Shown piece by piece: positions 24,004 to 30,648 of a stretch of DNA of 30,648 nucleotides (position 1 is its first letter; the number at the start of each line of letters is the position of its first letter). The DNA comes from Bacillota bacterium (lineage in GTDB: Bacteria; Bacillota; Clostridia; Oscillospirales; Ruminococcaceae). The notes under the pieces are model-generated. The model had not been told where the DNA came from and did no database searches. It worked only from the letters and a program-made list of their open reading frames with translations. The stretch lies in NCBI GenBank assembly GCA_023396215.1, contig JAEWWW010000063.1, forward strand, positions 1-30,648, written 5' to 3'. Both the position numbers and the translations under genes were made by a program.

Positions 24004-24307
24004 CCCTGCCCTGCGCGCATAATAAAGGCCATTTCTTTCACTTGCGTTTCGGCACAGGCAGACCATGAAAAGGAATGGTCTGCTGTGCATCAATCCGCGG
24101 TTCTCGCCACAGGCGAGGAGCGATTGGCACATGACGGCTTAGCGTGATTTTTCACGCCAGCCTCTTGCCGGGGGTATATGCTACTGCGCCGGACTGTTTG
24201 TGCAGTCCGGCTTGGTTGGTTTGTATCAGGCTTCATCCGGAGCCTCGGGGCCTGCGGGACAGAGCGTAAAGGCTGTTATGTAACGTGTTGCCTGCCGGCA
24301 GCTTCGG
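24004..24307. other. Spacer with repeat copy A and one further hairpin
   Basis: This 304-base gap between ispG and the methyltransferase holds repeat copy A (24035-24158) and a strong hairpin at 24188-24211, with arms GCCGGACTG and CAGTCCGGC and a TTTGTG loop. No T-tract follows on the minus strand. No gene or clear promoter is visible. Confidence 0.6.
24035..24158 (-). repeat. Structured interspersed element, copy A
   Basis: Homologous to copy B at 27755-27880: CTTTCACTTGCGT (offset 0), GGCACA (offset 16), CCGCGGTT (offset 60) and CTTAGCGTGATTT (offset 103) occur at matching distances. The central hairpin is GCACAGGCAGACCAT with ATGGTCTGCTGTGC, a near-perfect pairing of different sequence from copy B. 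A CTCGCC-ACA-GGCGAG stem and a GCGTGA-TTTT-TCACGC stem follow. On the minus strand it ends about 32 bases before the methyltransferase start. Confidence 0.75.
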
Positions 24308-25354
24308 TTACAGCTTTTCTATCTCGCTGCGCAGCACCTCGAGGATCTCTTCCTGCGGGTATTTCTTGATAATCTCGCCCTTCTTGAAGAGCAGGCATTG
24401 GCCGTCGCCCCCGGCGATGCCGATATCGGCCTGCTTGGCCTCCCCCGGCCCGTTTACAGCGCAGCCCATCACCGCTACCTTAATGGGGCGTTCGCAGTCG
24501 GCGACAATCTTTTCCACCTGCTCGGCCAGCTCCACCACTCCGATGCGGCAACGGCCGCAGGTGGGGCAGGCAATCACCTCGGCGCGCTCCTGCAGGCCGC
24601 AGGCCAGCAGGATATCCCGCGCGGTGATAATCTCCTGCACAGGGTCGGCTGTGAGCGATACCCGCAGGGTGTCGCCGATGCCCTGCAGCAGCAGTGCGCC
24701 GATGCCCACCGCCGATTTCACGATGCCCATGCGGGGGGTGCCCGCGTGGGTGACACCGATGTGCTGGGGGTAGCGGCACTGCCGGTTGATGATGCGGCAG
24801 GCCTCCACCATCTGGGGCACGTTGGAGTCCTTCACCGCCACCACAATGTTGTCGAAATCAAACTGCTCCAGCATGGCGGCCTGACGCAGGGCGGCTTCTG
24901 CCAGCCCCGCCGGGGTAACCCCCCCGTACTGTGCCAGTATATCCTTGGGCAGGCTGCCGGAGTTGACCCCCACCCGGATGGGAATATCGGCTGTGCGGCA
25001 GGCCTCCACCAGCTTTTTGACCCGGTCGGGCGCGCCGATGTTGCCGGGGTTGATGCGGATTTTATCCGCCCCCGCCGCCGCCGACTCGATGCCCAGCCGG
25101 TAGTCAAAGTGGATATCGGCCACCACCGGCATTTTGGTGGATTGCTTGATGGTATGCAGCAGCCGCACCCCCTGCATGTTGGGTACGGTGACGCGGATGA
25201 TTTCGCAGCCGGCTGCTTCCAGCTCGGCGGTTTGCCTGAGATTGCCCTCCACATCCTCGGGGGCACAAGAAAGCATAGACTGCACTGCAACCGGATTAGC
25301 GCCGCCTATGCTGACATTTCCTATCCTGACAACCTTGGTTTTCTGTCCTTGCAC
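24308..25354 (-). CDS. ispG: 4-hydroxy-3-methylbut-2-enyl diphosphate synthase IspG
   Basis: A 348-residue iron-sulfur enzyme of the MEP isoprenoid pathway, reducing methylerythritol cyclodiphosphate to HMBPP. The N-terminal barrel shows VQSMLSC, DIHFDYRL and KIRINPGNIG; the C-terminal cluster domain has CPTCGRC near residue 263 and a third cysteine in VMGCAVNGPGEAKQADIGIAGG. The start is a GTG at 25352-25354, eight bases after GAGAGG. It follows rseP after a 204-base spacer. It implies that the cell makes isoprenoids by the MEP route, supplying UppS. Confidence 0.96.
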   Translation of the reverse strand: MQGQKTKVVRIGNVSIGGANPVAVQSMLSCAPEDVEGNLRQTAELEAAGCEIIRVTVPNMQGVRLLHTIKQSTKMPVVADIHFDYRLGIESAAAGADKIRINPGNIGAPDRVKKLVEACRTADIPIRVGVNSGSLPKDILAQYGGVTPAGLAEAALRQAAMLEQFDFDNIVVAVKDSNVPQMVEACRIINRQCRYPQHIGVTHAGTPRMGIVKSAVGIGALLLQGIGDTLRVSLTADPVQEIITARDILLACGLQERAEVIACPTCGRCRIGVVELAEQVEKIVADCERPIKVAVMGCAVNGPGEAKQADIGIAGGDGQCLLFKKGEIIKKYPQEEILEVLRSEIEKL

Positions 25355-25558
25355 TCGATCTACCTCTCAATCCGGCCCGCCAAAAGGCCGCCGGGTATTT
25401 TCTCTTGGGCCTGCCCGCCTGCAGCGGGGCGGCCTCTATCTGAGCGCCTGTATGGTACTGACTACAGACGCCGAACCTGCCCGCCGCGCCGCCTGCCGGT
25501 TGGCCCGGGCCGCGGCGCAGCGAACAGCATGTTTTCGTTGTAATCTGTGCCGGGCGGG

Positions 25559-26677
25559 CTAGCCCCCCGAGCCCAGCCGTCCTGTGATGATGCCGATGAT
25601 GTCGTTGAAGGTGACCACCACTATCAGCAGCATCAGAGCCGCGAAGCCCGCCGCGTGGATATACCCCTCGTACTTGGGGTTGATGGGGCGGCGCAGCACC
25701 ATCTCGATGAGCATAAAGAGCAGCCGTCCGCCATCCAGCGCCGGAACCGGCAGCAGGTTGAACACACCCACGTTGATGGTGATAAAGGCCAATAGCAGCA
25801 GCAGCGGACGCAGGCCCTGCGTCTTTATCTCGCCCTTGGCTTCGTCCACGATGACGGCGACCCCCACCGGGCCCGAAAGCTCCTGAAAGCCGAAGCGGCC
25901 GGTGAGCATATCGGCAAGCGAGAACCACACCTGCTTGACGATGGAAACTGTCCAGTTATAAGAATACTGCAGGGTGCCCCAAAAGGTTTTTTGCACGCCG
26001 TAAAAGTTAAAGTCGAGGTTGACTGTTTTTCTGCCCTGAGGCGTCTCGGTGGTGCTGAAGGCGACGTCGTCCACCTTGACCCGCTCCCCGCCGCGCTCCA
26101 CCTCGAAGTCAATAACGCCGTCCTGGTCGCGCAGCAGCTGGAAGATGATGTCGTTGTAGCCGTTGACCCTGTGGCCGTTCATGCGCAGGATACGGTCGTT
26201 GACCTGCAAACGGTCGGCGGTAACGGCGTTCTCATGAAAGCCTGCAATCACCCCAGTGCCCAGCAGCGGCTGACTGCTGGAAAGCACCAGCATCACCAGC
26301 AGGCCGAGGATGAGGTTCATCACCGCACCGGCCACCACCACGATAAAGCGCTGCCACACCGGCTTGTTGCAAAAAGCCCTGCGGTCGCTGCTGTCCTCGT
26401 TTTCGCCCTCCATCGAAACAAAGCCTCCTATTGGGAAAGCCCGGAGGGTGTATTCTGTCCGGTCGTCGTCATCCTCCGCCGCTTGGGCAGACTTCCCCTT
26501 GCGGCTCACCCTCTTGCCGCCCTTGAAGGTGACAAGGGCGGGCCCCATCCCCAGTGCAAATTCGTTGACCTTAATGCCAAAAAACTTTGCAGTGAGAAAG
26601 TGTCCCAGCTCGTGGATGGTGATGATGGCCCCAAAGACCAACACGGTTATCAGAATTGTGGTTGCCATTCCAGTCAT
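25559..26677 (-). CDS. rseP: RseP/RasP site-2 intramembrane metalloprotease
   Basis: A 372-residue membrane zinc protease that cleaves transmembrane segments of anti-sigma factors and leftover signal peptides. HELGH is at residues 22-26 in the first membrane helix, a PDZ domain lies near 130-210 (segment LQVNDRILRMNGHRVNGY), and the third zinc ligand is in NLLPVPALDGGRLLF near 310-325. A charged insert (RKGKSAQAAEDDDD) sits before RAFPIGGFV. The ATG follows AAGGGATG. The context cdsA-rseP-ispG is conserved in Bacillota, but dxr is missing between cdsA and this gene. Confidence 0.94.
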   Translation of the reverse strand: MTGMATTILITVLVFGAIITIHELGHFLTAKFFGIKVNEFALGMGPALVTFKGGKRVSRKGKSAQAAEDDDDRTEYTLRAFPIGGFVSMEGENEDSSDRRAFCNKPVWQRFIVVVAGAVMNLILGLLVMLVLSSSQPLLGTGVIAGFHENAVTADRLQVNDRILRMNGHRVNGYNDIIFQLLRDQDGVIDFEVERGGERVKVDDVAFSTTETPQGRKTVNLDFNFYGVQKTFWGTLQYSYNWTVSIVKQVWFSLADMLTGRFGFQELSGPVGVAVIVDEAKGEIKTQGLRPLLLLLAFITINVGVFNLLPVPALDGGRLLFMLIEMVLRRPINPKYEGYIHAAGFAALMLLIVVVTFNDIIGIITGRLGSGG

Positions 26678-26762
26678 AGTTCATCCCTTTTTCGGTTGGG
26701 GCGGCTGCGTGGTGGCAGCGCCCGCTTAATGGTGTGAACGGCTCGCGGTATTTATGAGCAAA

Positions 26763-26844
26763 GCCCGCCGCGCGGGCCAATATACAACCCGGTTTCAAAG
26801 CAACCGGTCATATCAGCACAAAGGCGGGAGAGGCACTCCCCCGC
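26763..26844 (-). other. Three tandem hairpins in the cdsA-rseP gap
   Basis: In the 205-base spacer 26678-26882 three stems follow each other: GCCCGC with GCGGGC (26763-26777), CCGGTT with AACCGG (26789-26807), and GCGGGAGAG with CTCCCCCGC (26824-26844). None has a good T-tract on the minus strand. This is the place where dxr often lies; no trace of it is seen. Confidence 0.55.
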
Positions 26845-26882
26845 TCTTGGCGTCGCCCTGCTCTTTTTTTGCATCCTGCCTG

Positions 26883-27752
26883 TCAGGCCATCGTTACAAT
26901 GGGCAGAAACCCGGCAAGGATGGTGACCAGCGGCAGCACAAAGAGGACGCTGTCAAAGCGGTCCAGCACGCCGCCGTGGCCGGGCATGATTGAGCCGAAA
27001 TCTTTTATCTGGCACTGCCGCTTGATGACCGACGCCGACAGGTCGCCAAAGACGCCCGCCACCGCCAGCACCGGGCTGACAGCCGCCACATACAGATAGT
27101 TTATGCGCAATACCCCGCCCGCATACCCGGCCATCCATGGGTATGCGCAGAGGGTGGCAAGCAGCCACGCAACCAGCAGGTTGCCCAGTATCGCCGCAAA
27201 AATGCCGCCGATAAAGCCTTCCATCGTCTTTTTGGGGCTGATATTTGGGGCCAGCTTGTGCCGCCCCAACAGGCTGCCTGCAAAAAAAGCCCCCGAGTCT
27301 GACCACCATGCCGAGCCCAGGGCCAGCAGGATGTAAAACAGACCGATACCGGGGCCCCAGCTATCCCGCAGATGCACGGCGGTGCCCAGCGAGATGGAAA
27401 TCAGCAGCGCCATCATAAAGGCGACGCCCATCTGCTCGAGGCGCAGCCGTTCATGCTCTGCCAGCAGCAGCCCGAAAAGGGCCGCAAAGAATATGTAGCA
27501 GAGCACCGGCAGCAGGTTGGCTACAACCGAAGTGCCGGTAAAAGGGACAACCGCCGCAAAGGCCAGACAGATGGCGGTCAGCCATCTGTTGCCGGTATAT
27601 TTGGTGGCCATCAAAACCTCATAAACCCCCATCACCGCAATGGCGGCGACGATGATGTTGAGAAAGATGGTATTGAGCAGCAGCAACGCTACCGCCAGCA
27701 CTGCCAGACCGACCATTGCAGAAATTATCCGTTGTCGCAAAGTAACAATCAT
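26883..27752 (-). CDS. cdsA: Phosphatidate cytidylyltransferase CdsA
   Basis: A 289-residue polytopic membrane enzyme making CDP-diacylglycerol from phosphatidate and CTP. It has about seven or eight hydrophobic segments and the family C-terminal signature: WWSDSGAFFAGSLLGRHKLAP, then ISPKKTMEGFIGG and DFGSIMPGHGGVLDRFDS. The start is uncertain because repeat copy B abuts the gene. I take the ATG at 27750-27752, which directly follows AAAGGA with almost no spacing; a TTG four codons in would have a 12-base spacing. The frame is open another 78 codons upstream, but that part is repeat and uppS sequence. Confidence 0.93.
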   Translation of the reverse strand: MIVTLRQRIISAMVGLAVLAVALLLLNTIFLNIIVAAIAVMGVYEVLMATKYTGNRWLTAICLAFAAVVPFTGTSVVANLLPVLCYIFFAALFGLLLAEHERLRLEQMGVAFMMALLISISLGTAVHLRDSWGPGIGLFYILLALGSAWWSDSGAFFAGSLLGRHKLAPNISPKKTMEGFIGGIFAAILGNLLVAWLLATLCAYPWMAGYAGGVLRINYLYVAAVSPVLAVAGVFGDLSASVIKRQCQIKDFGSIMPGHGGVLDRFDSVLFVLPLVTILAGFLPIVTMA

Positions 27753-27754
27753 TC

Positions 27755-27880
27755 CTTTCACTTGCGTGTAGGCACAAAACAGCGGTAAAGACCGGCAATT
27801 GTTTTGTGTCTGGGCCGCGGTTTTCGCCGCAGGCAGGGGCTGCTTACGCATCGCCGGGCTTAGCGTGATTTCTACGCTAA
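27755..27880 (-). repeat. Structured interspersed element, copy B
   Basis: This copy fills the gap between uppS and cdsA and shares ordered blocks with copy A at the same offsets (one-base shift near the end). The central stem is GCACAAAAC (27772-27780) with GTTTTGTGT (27801-27809), plus an inner CGGT-AAAG-ACCG stem. The last stem is TTAGCGT (27860-27866) with ACGCTAA (27874-27880), and the uppS stop codon lies in it. The other end touches the cdsA start codon. Confidence 0.75.
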
Positions 27881-28608
27881 ATCCCCCCGAAGCGCCTGTT
27901 TCTGCCTGCGTACTCCCAAAGCGCTTCACACAGATGCTCCCGGTTAAAATCGGGCCAAAGCACATCCATGAAAACCAGCTCGGCATAGGCTGCCTGCCAA
28001 ATCATAAAGTTCGATGTTCTTTGCTCGCCGCTGGGGCGGATAATCAGGTCGGGGTCGGGCTGACCCGCGGTATAAAGGGCGTCTGAAATCATCGCTTCGT
28101 CGATATCCCGGGGTGAAAGCGCCCCCGAACCGGCCCGCTGTGCAAGCTGCCGGGCCGCCCGCACCAGCTCGTCACGCCCGCCGTAGTTCAGCGCCACGTT
28201 GACGGTCAGCACAGCGTCCCCTGCATTTTCGGCCTCAATCTGCTCCATCATGCCGCACAGCTCTCTGTCCAGAGGGGCCCGGTCGCCGATAAAGCGCATG
28301 AGAACCCCTTCGCCGCGGTATTTTTCGGCGCCGCGCAGATATTCGCGCAGCAGGCCGAGGATGGAATCCACCTCGTCGGCCGGCCGCTTCCAGTTTTCGG
28401 TTGAAAAGGCGTATACGGTCAGGTATTGGATGCCAATCTCCTTACAGGAGCGCACGATGCCTTCAAAGGCGCGGACACCCTGACGGTGCCCCATGGTGCG
28501 GGGCAGGCCCCTGCGCTTCGCCCAGCGGCCGTTGCCATCCATGATGATACCGATGTGCCGGGGCAGCAGCTGCGGCTCCGGAAGTTCCCTGCCTCTTTTT
28601 TGGGTCAT
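27877..28608 (-). CDS. uppS: Isoprenyl transferase (undecaprenyl diphosphate synthase) UppS
   Basis: A 243-residue cis-prenyltransferase that extends farnesyl diphosphate with isopentenyl diphosphate to the C55 carrier for cell-wall synthesis. The catalytic D24 is in IIMDGNGRWAKRRG; other signatures are GHRQG, VYAFSTENWKRP, NYGGRDEL and DLIIRPSGEQRTSNFM. The ATG follows GGGAGG at five bases. The TAG stop is contributed by, or coincides with, the edge of repeat copy B. Gene order frr-uppS-cdsA is standard for the phylum. Confidence 0.96.
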   Translation of the reverse strand: MTQKRGRELPEPQLLPRHIGIIMDGNGRWAKRRGLPRTMGHRQGVRAFEGIVRSCKEIGIQYLTVYAFSTENWKRPADEVDSILGLLREYLRGAEKYRGEGVLMRFIGDRAPLDRELCGMMEQIEAENAGDAVLTVNVALNYGGRDELVRAARQLAQRAGSGALSPRDIDEAMISDALYTAGQPDPDLIIRPSGEQRTSNFMIWQAAYAELVFMDVLWPDFNREHLCEALWEYAGRNRRFGGI

Positions 28609-28691
28609 TGACGCCTCCCTGCCTGGGGATGCGGCGGACCGATGGGAAGCCGGAAAGCCTTGCGCTTTCCCCTGCTCCCGGGCACGCCCTG

Positions 28692-29246
28692 TTATATCTC
28701 CAGAATTTCTTTTTCTTTTGCCGCTGCCGCGTCGTCGATATCCTTGCAGTACTTGTCGGTCAGCTTTTGGATGTCGACCTCGTATGCCTTCAAATCGTCC
28801 TCGGTAATCTCCGAGTTCTTTTTCATGACCTTGTATTTATCGTTGGCGTCGCGGCGGATGGCGCGCACCGCCACCTTGGCCTCTTCGGACAGCTTATGAA
28901 CTGTTTTGCACAACTCTTTTCTGCGCTCCTCGGTCAGCGGAGGGAACGCAATTCTAAGAACATTGCCATCATTGGAGGGATTTATACCGATATCGGACGC
29001 CTGAATGGCTTTTTCAATCGGTTTCAGGGTCGATTTATCCCAAGGCTGAATCACCAGAATTCTGGCTTCGGCAACCGATATCGCCGCCATCTGGTTGATG
29101 GGGGTGGGAGTACCGTAATAATCCACGCTGATTCTATCCAGCACGGCAGGGGTTGCGCGGCCCGCCCGGATAGCGGCATACTCTGAATGCAGATTGTTCA
29201 TGGTTTTGGTCATCTTGGTATCAAATTCAACCAAATGCTCTTTCAT
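28692..29246 (-). CDS. frr: Ribosome recycling factor Frr
   Basis: A 184-residue two-domain protein that, with EF-G, splits the post-termination ribosome. Signatures are LHSEYAAIRAGRATPAVLD, YYGTPTPINQMA, IQPWDKS, GINPSNDGNVLRIAFPPLTEERRKEL and RRDANDK. Length is normal. The ATG follows AAAGGAGG at eight bases, and only three bases separate it from the pyrH stop, so the two are co-transcribed. A small GGAAAGC/GCTTTCC hairpin (28652-28670) follows its stop. Confidence 0.97.
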   Translation of the reverse strand: MKEHLVEFDTKMTKTMNNLHSEYAAIRAGRATPAVLDRISVDYYGTPTPINQMAAISVAEARILVIQPWDKSTLKPIEKAIQASDIGINPSNDGNVLRIAFPPLTEERRKELCKTVHKLSEEAKVAVRAIRRDANDKYKVMKKNSEITEDDLKAYEVDIQKLTDKYCKDIDDAAAAKEKEILEI

Positions 29247-29249
29247 GGA

Positions 29250-29960
29250 TTAAGCCTCCTTTACTAATGTGCCCAGCGGCTCGCCGCTGACTGCTCGGTA
29301 AATATTGTCAGGGTCCTCAATGCTGAAAACCAAAAGGGGCGTTTTGTTGTCGCGGCACATCGAGGCCGCTGTCATATCCATCACCGCCAGCTTTTCGTTT
29401 AGCACCTGACTGAAGGTCAGCGCCTCGAACCTGGCGGCGTCCTCATAGCGGTTGGGGTCTTTATCGTAAACGCCGTCCACCATGGTGGCCTTGAGGATGA
29501 TTTCGGCGTCGATTTCGGCTGCGCGCAGCGACGACGCGGTATCGGTGGAAAAATAGGGGTTGCCTGTGCCACAGCCAAAGATGACTACACGGCCCTTTTC
29601 AAGGTGGCGCACCGCCCGGTTGCGTATATAAGGCTCTGCGATGGCCTGCATCGAGATGGCGGTCTGCACCCGCACGTTTACGCCGTCTTTTTCCAGCGCG
29701 TCGGCCATAGCCAAAGAGTTGATAACGGTGGCCAGCATACCCATGTGGTCGGCCCTTGTGCGGTCCATCTCGCCGCTGGAGCGCCCCCGCCAAAAGTTGC
29801 CGCCGCCGATGACAATGCCTATCTGGCAGCCCTCCGCCGCGCAACGGCTGATGCTGCTGCTGATCTTCTTCACCACATCGTAATCCAGACCGAATTTCTG
29901 CGACCCGGCCAGCGCTTCACCGCTCAGCTTTAACAATACTCGCTTATACTTAAGACCCAT
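29250..29960 (-). CDS. pyrH: UMP kinase PyrH
   Basis: A 236-residue amino-acid-kinase-fold enzyme phosphorylating UMP to UDP. Signatures are RVLLKLSGEALAG, IGIVIGGGNFWRGR, DHMGMLATVINSLAM, FGCGTGNPYFSTDTA and KATMVDGVYDKDP. The start is the ATG at 29958-29960, five bases after GGAGG; the frame is open 40 codons further upstream but that part is leader with a terminator-like hairpin. It follows tsf, as in most bacteria, though here with a 660-base gap. Confidence 0.97.
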   Translation of the reverse strand: MGLKYKRVLLKLSGEALAGSQKFGLDYDVVKKISSSISRCAAEGCQIGIVIGGGNFWRGRSSGEMDRTRADHMGMLATVINSLAMADALEKDGVNVRVQTAISMQAIAEPYIRNRAVRHLEKGRVVIFGCGTGNPYFSTDTASSLRAAEIDAEIILKATMVDGVYDKDPNRYEDAARFEALTFSQVLNEKLAVMDMTAASMCRDNKTPLLVFSIEDPDNIYRAVSGEPLGTLVKEA

Positions 29961-29992
29961 CTTTTCCTCCAGCCAGTTTTTAGAGCGCGCCC

Positions 29993-30019
29993 AAAAAGCA
30001 GCCAAAACAGCCGCTTTTT
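29993..30019 (-). promoter_or_regulatory. Attenuator-like hairpin in the pyrH leader
   Basis: On the minus strand AAAAAGCGGC (30010-30019) pairs with GCTGCTTTTT (29993-30002), one G-T wobble, around TGTTTTG. The T-run forms the 3' arm and GGGC follows rather than more T, so it would be a weak terminator 33 bases before the pyrH start. Confidence 0.4.
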
Positions 30020-30107
30020 TACATGCGCCCATAAGCTTTGTCCCCCTCACAGCCGCAGAGCGGCCTGCATTGCAGGCCAAAGGCGGGCTGCCAAGCAGTC
30101 CTCTAAC

Positions 30108-30136
30108 ATTTTACAATAACCCACCCCGGATGTAAA
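30108..30136 (-). promoter_or_regulatory. Probable pyrH-frr operon promoter
   Basis: On the minus strand TTTACA (30131-30136) and TAAAAT (30108-30113) are separated by exactly 17 bases; each matches the sigma-A consensus at five of six positions. Transcription would start near 30101, giving a leader of about 140 bases. It lets pyrH be expressed apart from tsf. Confidence 0.65.
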
Positions 30137-30411
30137 GAGAAATTAGCGTAAAGGTGGGGGGCGGCATTTACTTTTGGGCGGCCGGTGCGGGAAAGACGGC
30201 GGCGGACAAGGCCCGGCTCCCGGCTTTCTCCCGTTGCCCGAAAAGGAAAAACAGGCGCGCCTGCCGCAATGGGAGGAGCAGCCGGGTAAGGCATACGCTT
30301 TCGGCTTCTAAGCTCCACTGTCGCCGGCTGCGGCAATGCTTAGACCATACCAGAACGGGCAGCTACCGGCATTTTTCCGCATATGCCAAAACACAGCCTT
30401 TCGGCTATCTG

Positions 30412-30558
30412 GCCTATCGTAAATCGATAGGCTTATGGGGGGTATCCAGTACCCCCCATATTCCCCCCGGTTTCGCGCCGCAGTCGGCGCGGGTCAATGT
30501 TAAAATTCGCCGCACATGTCGCCGAATTTTAAAATGCGGGGGGCTTGCACCCCCCGCA
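30412..30558. other. Array of five adjacent hairpins after tsf
   Basis: Five unrelated stems in 147 bases: GCCTATCG (30412-30432), TATGGGGGGTA (30434-30460, perfect 11-base stem), CGCGCCG (30474-30491, CAGT loop), TTAAAATTCG (30500-30532) and TGCGGGGGG (30535-30558). Gaps are 1-13 bases. On the minus strand the array begins about 62 bases after the tsf stop. Its layout resembles the array near polC though the sequences differ. Confidence 0.8.
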
Positions 30559-30620
30559 CCCCTGCGCAGATAAGATTATTTTGATATCTGGCACAGCCAC
30601 GAGCTATTAAAAGCTCCGGC

Positions 30621-30648
30621 TTATTTCATCATCTGGGCAACTTCATCG
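30621..30648 (-). CDS. tsf: C-terminal end of elongation factor Ts (partial)
   Basis: The last eight codons of a minus-strand gene read DEVAQMMK and stop (TAA at 30621-30623). The tail is like the C-termini of EF-Ts proteins, and tsf nearly always precedes pyrH and frr. The body lies outside the window, so the call rests mainly on gene order. Confidence 0.55.

Larger units (their letters stand above)
29961..30620. other. Long spacer between tsf and pyrH
   Basis: These 660 bases hold no convincing gene. Reading on the minus strand from tsf: an array of five hairpins (30412-30558), about 270 bases with no recognisable feature, a promoter (30108-30136), a GGCCTGCA-T-TGCAGGCC palindrome (30061-30077) and an attenuator-like hairpin (29993-30019), then pyrH. 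Open frames here of 77 and 139 codons show no family-like sequence. Confidence 0.6.

Noticed and set aside
25355..25558. Possible gene in the ispG-rseP spacer (open frame 25296-25928, minus)
   Set aside because: The frame overlaps the rseP 3' half and ispG 5' end in a different phase and gives low-complexity R- and G-rich sequence. I see nothing else certain in this spacer.
30154..30573. 139-codon plus-strand open frame between tsf and pyrH
   Set aside because: It runs through the hairpin array, has biased composition and no convincing ribosome site or family motif.

Overview
The window looks like chromosomal DNA of an anaerobic member of the Bacillota (class Clostridia, probably an Oscillospirales-type gut lineage). 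The reasons are a PolC-type replicative polymerase, the order tsf-pyrH-frr-uppS-cdsA-rseP-ispG-polC, a short HisG paired with HisZ, strong Shine-Dalgarno sites (AGGAGG-like), some TTG and GTG starts, and GC-rich coding DNA with an AT-rich control region. The taxonomy is inference. No rRNA, tRNA, CRISPR array, transposase or phage gene was seen.

Region 1 (1-10002) is a carbohydrate locus built around the L-ascorbate (Ula) pathway, in two divergent units. The minus-strand unit runs PTS IIA, IIC, IIB, a DeoR-type regulator, L-ribulose/L-xylulose 5-phosphate 3-epimerase (UlaE) and a class II aldolase/epimerase (the UlaF position). The plus-strand unit runs L-ascorbate-6-phosphate lactonase (UlaG), a cytoplasmic reductive-dehalogenase-like iron-sulfur protein, 3-keto-L-gulonate-6-phosphate decarboxylase (UlaD) and a phosphotriesterase-family hydrolase. 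An AT-rich 446-bp region between them carries a good plus-strand promoter and inverted repeats that may be operators. Together the genes import and phosphorylate ascorbate, open the lactone, decarboxylate, and epimerise toward D-xylulose 5-phosphate. The dehalogenase-like protein and the second lactonase-type hydrolase have no place in the textbook pathway and are the best candidates for something new. The first 277 bases are a near-perfect inverted repeat containing a second, opposite copy of the aldolase 3' end; this is either a contig-end artefact or two convergent copies.

Region 2 (10112-18268) is a complete minus-strand histidine operon, hisZ-hisG-hisD-hisC-hisB-hisH-hisA-hisF-hisI-hisE, with a near-consensus promoter and a hairpin terminator. 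hisB is flanked by two different small repeat elements, one of which supplies the last 11 codons of hisC.

Region 3 (18276-30648) is a minus-strand housekeeping run: the end of tsf, then pyrH, frr, uppS, cdsA, rseP, ispG, a small membrane methyltransferase, polC and luxS. dxr, often found between cdsA and rseP, is absent. The spacers here are long and unusually structured. There are two arrays of five or six adjacent, unrelated hairpins, and two copies of a roughly 125-bp element whose central hairpin has diverged in sequence while keeping its pairing.
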